Shown here: piece by piece, positions 44,196 to 53,215 of the stretch
Numbering within the stretch: position 1 is the first letter of the stretch
Layout of the letters: every line of letters begins with the position of its first letter
Assembly (NCBI GenBank): GCA_015183035.1
Contig: JACZZP010000021.1
Coordinates: 62,001 to 126,000 of the forward strand
Direction: 5' to 3'
Origin: Meloidogyne chitwoodi
Taxonomy: Eukaryota > Nematoda > Chromadorea > Rhabditida > Meloidogynidae
DNA length: 64,000 nucleotides
Position numbers and translations under genes: made by a program
The notes under the pieces: generated by a model
The model's input: the letters and a program-made list of their open reading frames with translations, nothing else
The model's database searches: none
What the model was told of the DNA's origin: nothing

Positions 44196-45494
44196 ATTTA
44201 TAAAAAAAGAAGAATGAATTGCTAATAGGGAAAATAAATAAATAAATAAATCTTTTAACTATCATTTAAATGAAAATTATATATTTACTTTATTATTTCT
44301 TATAAAATATAAATAAAATTATTAAAGCAAATAAATTTTAAAATTAAAAATAGTACATATTTAAATTAAAGGAATTTAATTTAAATAAATTTTTATAATG
44401 AAGATATAGTTAATTTATTAATTTTAATAAAAAAGATAAGGCATTAAAATTGAAGTAAAAAAATTCATTATTTTTCCATAAATTTATCAAAAATTGGTCA
44501 AATTTTATAAACTTTTAATTTTTAAAATAAATCTAATTTTATTATTTATTTTTTAAATTTTATATTTTTATATAAATTTTAAAAAAAGTTATGATTAAAT
44601 AAATATAAAGGTAAAGACAAAGGCAGAGAGCACAGAGTAAGTTAAACTTCTTTTTCTTGAAGAAATTCACCTCAAAGCACTCGGTTAAAATTATATTTTT
44701 TATAGAGATTTGATTTTTCGGTTTTGAGTAATTTTTTAATTTTTTTAATAATTAATTTAATTATATTTTAATTTAAATTTAATAAAATTACCTAAAATAA
44801 TTTTTTAAATTATTATAAAAAAGTACCTATTTTATTTAAACAGCAATTAAAAAAAGGATTATCTTTTTTTAAATAATTTATTTAATTAAATTGACACGTA
44901 ATATAATATTTAATTCTTTAAATCACTAAATATTAAAATTCATTCATTATTTATTTTTTAATAAATTTAATTTTAGCCTTTAAAATTAATTTATAAAGCA
45001 GAAAAAAATCTTTAATAGACAAATTAATTTTATTGTTTATTTGAACAGAATTTAAAGAATATTAAAATTTAATCTTTGGATTAAATAAGACTAATATAAA
45101 ATTTAATTTAAATTTAAATAATATTATATATTAATTCTTTTATTTTAATAAAACTTAAAATCTTTAATTAATGCTTTTAACAAATGTTTTTATTCCATTT
45201 TATGATTTAATTTTAAATAAATTTGAAAATATTGGGTAAATCCTAGTATGACTAAAGCCAAATCTGTAGTTTAAGGAGAAATTTTAAGGAATATAATTGA
45301 TGAATTTTAACAAAATTAAATAAAAAATAAGTTTTATAAATAATCCTAATAAACTTTTTATAAACTGTGGTCCTTAGGTTATAGAGCAAGAATACGACAA
45401 GACTTTAATTAAAATGTTCATTTAATTACTTTTTTTTAAATAAATTTTGTTAATTTAAAAAATTAAATTTAATTAATTAATATTTATTTATATT
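44196..45494. other. AT-rich spacer with partial module
   Basis: 44620-44720 holds the AGAGAGCACAGAGTAAGTTA part of the GGTCCCC module; its CCCCC core is lost. The AAAAGATAAGGCATTAAAAT motif here recurs at 51178, marking the duplicated 3' flank. No gene seen. Confidence 0.5.
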
Positions 45495-46266
45495 ATGAAA
45501 TTTCAACATTTATTATTTATTGTTTTTATTTTTGCTGTATTGTTTATTCAAAAATATGGTTAATTTATTAATTTAAATATTTCTTTTTTAATTATTTAAA
45601 ATTAAATAATTCATATGTATATTTTTAGATGCCTTAACATGCTTTAATGGTGATGGTGATCAAGGACTACGTAATTTTATTTATTTTATTTTTAAAATAA
45701 TAATAAAATATTTTAAAACAAATAAAGTTGAAAATAAATTATAAAAATAAAATAATTTTTTAAATCAAATTATAATATATATTTAGACGGCAACTGTCAT
45801 GAGGCGACTATGTGTTATAAACTTCAAAAAGGCAAATATTTTTTTTAAATTATTTTTTATAATTTAAATTATTTTTTATAATTTAAATTATTTTATATTA
45901 AAAAAAAAATTAATATTATTTCTATTATATTAATATTTATTTTTTACTTCAGATTCCTTTCCATTTGAGTCTCTTAATTAATAAATGTAAATCCAGTAGA
46001 TTTATATTTATTTTATCAAATTATATTTAATTAATTTATAAATAATATATATATTTATGAAATTCAAATACTAGGGATGTGGAATAAGTAAAAAGAAAGA
46101 TTTAATTAAATTAAAAAATTTTAAATTAAATATTATTATATTTAAAGGTGGAAAAACTAAATCTGTTGGCTGCACAAATGATAAAAATTTTTGCAAAATT
46201 TATAAAAAGAGGGACTGCTGTACGTGTAATAGTAGCAATTGTAATAATGCAAGTTTTAATTGCTAA
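45495..46266 (+). CDS. Family B secreted Ly6-like protein, 89 aa (one GC-AG intron)
   Basis: Exons 45495..45558, 45629..45670, 45787..45831, 46148..46266; 270 bases in frame. Signal peptide MKFQHLLFIVFIFAVLFIQK, then ALTCFNGDGDQGL, GNCHEATMCYKLQK and exon 4 KSVGCTNDKNFCK, then DCCTCNSSNCNNASFNC. The donor of intron 3 is AAAAG|GCAAAT, a GC donor in place of GT; phase is kept. Otherwise intact. Confidence 0.78.
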
Positions 46267-46832
46267 ATTTAAAAAAAAGAATAAAATGAATTGCTAATTG
46301 GGGAAAATAAATAAATATCTTTTATCTATCATTTAACTAAAAATTGTAATTTATTTACTTTATTACTTTCAAAAAAATTTAAATTATTAATGATGTAAAT
46401 TTTAATAATAATAAAATTAAAAAAATATTTAATCTTTTTTTTCGTTGAAAAAAAAAGATTAAATATCTGTAACATGAGTGTCATGGTGCCTATCTATACA
46501 AAATTATTTAATTTATTTTATAAAATAGATTTAGAGAAACACATTTTATATTAGTAAATTGAAATTTACATATACCTATTTACTATTATATTTCAGTAAA
46601 ATTAATATTTTATTAATATTGATAAATGTTCTGTCTTTTTAAGTATTTTATAACATTTTTGTGTTAACCAAAACACATATACATCACATTTTAAAATATC
46701 AACATTTAATCTATAATTTTATTTTTCCTCAATTGTTACATTTCCATAGAGAGGTGACAGACTGGGATAACCCCAAATAATATACATTTTGTATTAATAT
46801 ATTTTTGCAATTTATTATTAAAATATAACTAA
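46267..46832. other. Spacer with a lipase-tail duplicate
   Basis: 46640-46800 is a copy of the block TTGTGTTAACCAAAACACAT followed by the reverse complement of the lipase tail (frame open, ending IEEK). Rest AT-rich. Confidence 0.6.
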
Positions 46833-47171
46833 TAGAGATCGGGATTTTCCAAAAATCAAATTCAAATCAAATTCAAATCAAACAATTTGATATTTGAAAT
46901 TATTTGATTTCCCAAAAATAAATCAAATCAAATTCAAATCAAACAATTTGATATTTGAAATTATTTGATTTCCCAAAAATAAATCAAATCAAATTCAAAT
47001 CAAACAATTTGAAAAATATTTGATTTCAAATAATTTGACCAAAAAATTTCAAATATTTGATCAAATATCAAATAATTCAAAATAGGCCCTAAAAAGGTCA
47101 AAAAAGGCTAAATAAGTCTGAATTTTGAATAATAGTTTTTAATTTTAGTATATAGTAGATTGACTTTTTAT

Positions 47172-47334
47172 TAAATACCGGAATTTTTAAAAAATCGGGT
47201 CCGGGTTCCGGGTTTTTAAATATGAAACGACCGGCCGGGACCCGAACCGAGTAAACCCGGAATTCTGAGTCCCGATTTAAACCCGGTGACTCCAAAAAGC
47301 CGGGTAAATGGGCCCGGACCCGTTTCGGTCTCTA
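47172..47334. mobile_element. Nested MITE, CCGGGTCCGG type
   Basis: Right end CCGTTTCGGTCTCTA-like, left end decayed (TAAATACCGG); exact duplication CTTTTTAT on both sides. Same element at the same internal site as 54175-54349. Confidence 0.8.
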
Positions 47335-47351
47335 CTTTTTATCATTCACAC

Positions 47352-47564
47352 CAGAGTTGCCGCGGGTTGAGCTCAAGTGTCGGGTCGGGTTTCGGGTCAT
47401 CTAAAATTCCTCGGTGCGGATTCGGGTAATGCTGAAAGAGTCGGGTCGGGTTTCCGGGTCGGGTTTCCAGGTCGGGTTTCCGGGTCGGGTTTCCAGGTCG
47501 GATTTCCAGGTCGGGTTTCCGGGTCGAAAAAAGACCGGGTTTCGGGTAACCCGCGGCAACCCTG
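47352..47564. mobile_element. Nested MITE CAGAGTTGCCGCGGGTT, GGGTCGGGTTTCC repeats
   Basis: Ends CAGAGTTGCCGCGGGTT / AACCCGCGGCAACCCTG, exact duplication ATTCACAC. Interior is seven or more GGGTCGGGTTTCC(A/G) units. Confidence 0.85.
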
Positions 47565-48110
47565 ATTCACACTTACCCTTACTGACATTTTGTAATATTT
47601 ACCCTTACGGACATTTTGTCCAACCACCCCCTTTGTGACATTTTGTCATTTTTTTTTCAAAGGACCGAAAGAAATGCATAAAAATAAATACTTTGTAAAA
47701 GAAGGAGACATAGTGAATATAAAATTATTCTATCACTCTGCACACGATATTTCCTTTTCCAATATTAGACATAATCCAGAAAATCAAATAATTTCAAAGT
47801 ATTTGATATTTGATCAAATATTTGATTTCCCAAAAATAAATCAAATCAAATTCAAATCAAACAATTTGATAATATTTGATATTTGAAAATTATTTGATTT
47901 CTCAAAAAATAAATCAAATCAAATTCAAATCAAACAATTTGAAAAATATTTGATCAAATATTTGAAAAAATTTGACAAATATTTGAATTTGGCCGATCTC
48001 TAATAACTAACTAGTATATTTATTACTATAATCTAATATTTGTTGGAATTTGAATAATAATAATAATATTTTTTGCAAATAAATATTATTTTTGTGTCTA
48101 TTTTGAGAGG

Positions 48111-48118
48111 TATAAAAG
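48111..48118 (+). promoter_or_regulatory. TATA box, TATAAAAG
   Basis: Second copy of the conserved GGTATAAAAGCAGAGATTATTT block, upstream of the family B gene at 48416. A short downstream ATGGCTAAAAGATGG (about 48212) follows an acceptor-like TTTATAG and could mark a leader exon. Confidence 0.5.
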
Positions 48119-48415
48119 CAGAGATTATTTATTTTGAAAGATTAAATCTTCTGTTCAGTTAGGTATATATTTTTTTAATATATTAAATATTCACTTACAT
48201 TTATTTATAGATGGCTAAAAGATGGTTTGGGTATGTGTTTTTTTAGGGGATTGCTTCGGTGAGAGCATTCAAATTATATTTTGGCGTTTAAATCCTTTGA
48301 CCTTAAAAGAGTCCTAGCGGGCCTGTCAACGTTTTTTAATATATAAAATTTTTTAAATTTATTTTAAATTTATTTTAGATTAAATATCAATTTTTAAATA
48401 ATTAAATATTTAATT

Positions 48416-49230
48416 ATGAAATTTCAACTTTTATTTATTTTTATTTTTGTTGCATTGTTTATTCAAAAAAATGGTTAAATATTTTTAAAAATATTAATAA
48501 GATAAAGTAACACATTTTTTAGATTCCTTAAAATGCTACAATAGTGGTAAATGTTTTTTTTGAATTGAAATAAAATTATAAAAGAAGCCTAATTATTAGT
48601 GCTCGGCGACCCGGATTTTCTCAAAATATCCGGATTAATCTCGAAAAATCTCTACTCACAAAATCCGGATCAGAATCCGAAAAAATTATTTTTCCGAACA
48701 CTACTAATTATAAATTAAAAATAAAATTAACAAAATAAAATAAATAATTTTTTTAAATCAAATTGTATATAGACATGAATAGTGGTACATGTAATGGAAA
48801 CTTTTGTTACAGCATTAAAAATAGTAAATACTTTTTTTTTTAAATTATTTTTAAAAATTTAGATATTTTTATTTATTATTAAATATCATTTCTAGTATTT
48901 TAATATTAATTTTTTAATTTAGAATCCCCGTCCATTTAAGTCTCACAATTTATAATTGTAAATTACCGTAAATTGAGAAAATTATTTTATCAAATTATAT
49001 TTAATTTGTGAGATCAAATATAGAGAGGAAGTGTAATAATTACCATTAATGATATAATTTAATTAAAATAATTTTTAACCTAAAAATTATTATATTTAGA
49101 GCATGAAAAAATGAACAAATTTGGCTGCACAAATGATGCAAATTATTGTAAAAAGCATGTTAAAGTAGATTCTAAATGCTGTATGTGTAATAAAAAAAAT
49201 AACTGTAATGACGAAAAGTTGAAATGTTAA
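48416..49230 (+). CDS. Family B secreted Ly6-like protein, 87 aa
   Basis: Exons 48416..48473, 48523..48546, 48773..48823, 49100..49230; 264 bases in frame. Signal peptide as in the copy at 43499; then SLKCYNS, SGTCNGNFCYSIKN and exon 4 KFGCTNDANYCKKH, KCCMCNKKNNCNDEKLKC. Ten cysteines kept. A 107-bp MITE sits in intron 2. Confidence 0.8.
48597..48703. mobile_element. 107-bp hAT-type MITE TAGTGCTCGG in a family B intron
   Basis: Ends TAGTGCTCGG / CCGAACACTA (one mismatch), exact duplication CTAATTAT (48589-48596, 48704-48711); interior AATCCGGAT repeats. Confidence 0.85.
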
Positions 49231-50238
49231 ATTTCAAAAAAAAAAAGACGAATGAATTGTTAATTTAGAAAATAAATATCTTTTATCTATCATTTAACTA
49301 AAAATTGTATATTTTATTAACTATTGGAAATGTTTTAGTAATTTTTTAATTAACAAGTAATTTTAAAATTAATAAAATTTGTGTAATAATCAAGAGGGTT
49401 TCGATGGGGTTGATGGGAGCTTTTATTTAAGAAAGAAATTAAATCCAAATTAAGTCGAAGAATTTATTTAAGAAATGTTTAAATATTTATTGAGTCCAAA
49501 TGGAAATTATAATAAGCGACGATTATTGAATACTTTTTAAAAGAACACAAACAAGTGAACATATAAGTAAAAATGATAACAAGGAACTAACTACATTGGG
49601 GAGAAAGGGCAGATTATTTATAGGCCTGCATAATATATAATTTGGGTCAAACGTAAAAAGGGTCAACATTATAAAAATGGGAAAACGACTAAAGGGTCAA
49701 TTGAATAATATCACATTTGAATGAAAATTAAATTTCTGTTTAATTGAAAGCAGCCACCACTTAATTTAATTTCACACTTTATTTACTATTGAGAAGTTGA
49801 ACATTTGGCTTTTAATTTTTTTTTTAATTTTTTAAAATATTTTTAAATACCTAATTAATTTATTTAGTAAATTAGAGATTTTTAAATAAAATTATTTTAT
49901 TTAAACAGCAATTTATTTAAAAAAATACTTAAAATACCTAGATAATAGGTAATATTCTCATTTTTAATTTAATTTATTTAAATAAATTAACACGTATTGA
50001 ATTATTTAATTATAATTAAATCCCTAACTAGTTATTTATTATTTATTTAATAAATTTAATTTTAGCTTTTAAAATATTTTTTTAAATTTATTTGAACAGA
50101 TTAAATTTTGAATTAATAAATAAACCAATATAAAAGTTAATTTTAAGTAATATTGTAATCCTGAATTATTTAAAATTTTAAATAAAATTTTAAATAAAAT
50201 ATATCATTATAATTTAAATAATTAAATATTATTTAATT
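49231..50238. other. AT-rich spacer carrying the family B 5' flank block
   Basis: 49725-50235 matches 52700-53215 and the reverse complement of 32060-32560 (CAGCCACCACTTAATTTAAT, then AACAGCAATTTA, TACCTAGATAATAGGTA). 49380-49720 is unique; no gene recognised. Confidence 0.55.
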
Positions 50239-50957
50239 ATGAAATTTCAACTTTTATTTATTTTTATATTTGTTGCATTGTTTATTCAAAAAAATGGTTA
50301 AATATTTTTAAAAATTATTAAAAAAAAATAAAATAATATTTTTTAGATTTCTTAAAATGCTATGATGGTTATGGTATTGATAGTCCTATTAGTAAATCTT
50401 TTTGTTATAAATAAATTTAAATAAAATTATAAAAAATCCTAATTATAAATTAAACACAAATTTAAAATTTATAAAAAAGATAATTATATTTTTTTAATAA
50501 AATTATATTTAGATGACACATGTAATAATGGGACTAATTGTTACATCGTTAAATATAGTAAATATTAAAAAAAATTTATATTTTAAAAATTTAAATATTT
50601 TTAAGGCAAACTCTCCCTCCATTTGAGTCTCAAAATTTATATTTGTAAAGCGAATTAGATTGATATAGTAATTATTTTATTAAATTATATTTATTAATTT
50701 CTTCTGAATAGTTATATTTTATGAGACTCAAATAGTAGAGGATGTGGAATAAGTACCAAAAAAGATATAATTTACATAAAAAAATATTTTTACCTAAAAA
50801 TTATTATATTTATTTAAAAGATGAAAAACCTTTTTCTCGTGGCTGCACAAATAATAAAAATATTTGCAAAAATATAAATATTTATAATAATTATACCTGC
50901 TGTACGTGTAAAATAAATGACTATTGTAATTTAAAACAATTGAAATGCAAAAAGTAA
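50239..50957 (+). CDS. Family B secreted Ly6-like protein, 94 aa
   Basis: Exons 50239..50296, 50347..50391, 50513..50557, 50821..50957; 285 bases in frame. Same signal peptide; then FLKCYDGYGIDSPI, DTCNNGTNCYIVKY and exon 4 PFSRGCTNNKNICKNINIY, YTCCTCKINDYCNLKQLKC with a KK end. Ten cysteines. A module copy (51365) lies 3'. Confidence 0.8.
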
Positions 50958-51364
50958 AAAAGAAGAATGAATTTCTAATTTGGGAAAATAAATAAATATC
51001 TTTAATCTATCATTTAACTGAAAATTGTAATTTTACTTTATTATTTCTCATAAATTAAAATTATTAAAGCAAATAAATTTTAAAATAAATAATAGTACAT
51101 ATTTAAATTAAACGAATTTATAATTTAAATAAATTTTTACAAAGAAGATAGTACATAATTTATTAATTTTAATAAAAAAGATAAGGCATTAAAATTGAAA
51201 AAATTAACCAAATTCAGTATTTTTCCATTAATTTATCAAAATTTTATTAAATTTTATAAACTTTTAATTTTTAAAATAAATCTAATTTTATTATTTATTT
51301 TTTAAATTTTAGTTTATATTATTATATAAATTTTAAAAAAAGTTATGATTAAATAACTAAATGT

Positions 51365-52545
51365 AGTGAATTAAGCAGGTAGAGAATGCAGGGTAAGTTA
51401 TCTTTCTCTTTTCATTACAGTGTCTTTTAATAAATTCATCTCAAAGCAGCCCGAGTAATCACATAAAAAGAGCTTGGTCCTCCCTATAGTTTTTTGATTT
51501 TCAAATCAGGGTTGGGTCGAAATTGGAAAAAGTTCGAAATCGAAATTCCTTCGAAATCGAAATTTTTTAATTTCGCGAAATCGAAATAATTCGAAATAAA
51601 AACCTCGAAATTTCGGTTTTCGAAATCGAAATCGAAATAATTCGAAATAAAAACCTCGAAATTTCGGTTTTCGAAATCGAAATCGAAATAATTCGAAATT
51701 CTCAAAAAAATGATAAAAAAAGTAGAAACCTTAATTATAATTGCAATTTTTGCACTTGGCATCAGGGTTGTTACGAGTTGACCTCAAATGTCGGCTTGGG
51801 TTAATTTTTATAAAGTTTGGATTATTTTAGCGCCGCAGGCGAAAAATTTTGAAAAATTTTAAACCTATGCGTTGAAAATTAAACTTTTTAGTGCCATTGA
51901 TGAGAATTTTTTAAATCCCTGTTGCAAAACAATTCCCTGTTAAGCCGCAGGCGAAAATTTTTTAAAATAATTGTACTTTACCTGCCAAAAATTCACCTTT
52001 TTAGCACCGCAAGCAAAAATATATGACTTATACATATTTTTTCTAAATTTAAAATGTCTTAAAACTAAGGAAAAATAAATCAAATAATAATTACTGTCCC
52101 CAGATATTGTGCAAATAACATAGGAATCGAACCCACATAAAGATCACTATCATAAAGTAACACACTAATCACTCAACCAGGCTCGTACTAAGAAAGAAAA
52201 CGTTTTTAGTTATAATGAATCCTTCCTTTTAATATTTTTCTCTTCCCGAATCAAAGTAAAACACCCGCCCCTTGGATGCCATTTTTTCAAAAAATACAAT
52301 CTTTAGGGGTGTAAAAAATACTCGTAGTGAATCGAAATTATGAAAAGTTCGAAATCGAAATTCCTTCGAAATCGAAATAATTCGAAATAAAAACCTGAAA
52401 TTTCGGTTTTCGAAATCGAAATCGAAATTTCGACCCAACCCTGTTTCAAATGTTTATATCTCGGCTCAGAATTTAAAACTGAAGCTATTTTTGATGTCAT
52501 TCGAATCAGCTCAACGAATTCTTTCGATCTTATAAAAGATAATAT
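51365..52545 (+). repeat. GGTCCCC module split by a MITE
   Basis: Left part 51365-51506 (AGAGTAAGTTATCTTTCTCT, then CAGCCCGAGTAATCACATAA, GAGCTTGGTCC). Right part resumes at 52444 (TTTATATCTCGGCTCAGAAT, then CATTCGAATCAGCTCAACGA). The MITE 51507-52443 separates them. Other modules show the uninterrupted order. Confidence 0.75.
51507..52443. mobile_element. hAT-type MITE CAGGGTTGGGTCGAAA, CGAAAT-rich, with tRNA-like core
   Basis: Ends CAGGGTTGGGTCGAAAT / ATTTCGACCCAACCCTG, exact duplication TTTCAAAT (51499-51506, 52444-52451). Arms are TCGAAATCGAAAT arrays. Core has GCCGCAGGCGAAAA units (51830-52015) and, on the minus strand, CTGGTTGAGTGATTAGTG and GGTTCGATTCC. Confidence 0.92.
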
Positions 52546-53215
52546 TTTAAATTATACTTTTTGTTAATAGATTTATTTAATAAAATTGTTTTTAATTATT
52601 TAAATAATTTAATTGTACAGCAATTAAAAGAAGAAACAATTAAAGACAAATATTTTTAATAATACCATCTTTCCATTTTTTAATTAACAAGTAATTTTAA
52701 AATTAATAAAACTTGAATGAAAATTAAATTTCTGATTAATTGAAATCAGCCACCACTTAATTTAATTTCACACTTTATTTACTATTGAGAAGTTGAACAT
52801 TTGGCTTTTAATTTTTATTTAATTTTTTAAATAATCAATTTATTTAGTAAATTAAATTTTTAATTTTAAAATTACTTAAAATAATTTTTTTTTAATTATT
52901 TTATTTAAACAGCAATTTACTAAAAAAAATATTTAAAATACCTAGATAATAGGTATTCTTCTCTTTTTTTAATAATTAATTTATTTAAATAAATTGACAC
53001 GTATTTAATTATAATTAAATCCCTAATATTCGTTATTTCTTATTTATTTAATAAATTTAAATTTAGCTTTTAAAATAATTTTTTTTAATTTATTTGAACA
53101 GATTAAATTTTGAATTAATAAATAAACCAATATAAAAGTTAATTTTAAGTAATATTGTAATCCTGAATAATTTAAAATTTTAAATAAAATTTAATAAATA
53201 ATTAAATATTTAATT
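52546..53215. other. AT-rich 5' flank of the family B gene
   Basis: From 52700 a near copy of 49725-50235 and of inverted 32060-32560; nothing else recognised. Confidence 0.5.

Larger units (their letters stand above)
46833..48002. mobile_element. hAT-type composite MITE TAGAGATCGG, AAATCAAATTC-rich
   Basis: Ends TAGAGATCGG / CCGATCTCTA, exact duplication ATAACTAA (46825-46832, 48003-48010). Arms are arrays of AAATCAAATTCAAATC and ATATTTGAT. Contains two nested MITEs and GACATTTTGTC motifs. The empty site is seen in the duplicate near 43035. Confidence 0.93.

Noticed and set aside
47251..47638. Gly/Arg/Ser/Val-rich frames on both strands
   Set aside because: Translation of GGGTCGGGTTTCC repeats inside nested MITEs; likewise 17212-17466, 24775-24960, 25361-25657, 51484-51762 and 54372-54807.
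48200..48240. Tiny gene starting ATGGCTAAAAGATGGTTTGG
   Set aside because: Only a few codons before a GT; the counterpart near 43232 lacks the ATG, so a leader exon is the most that can be said.
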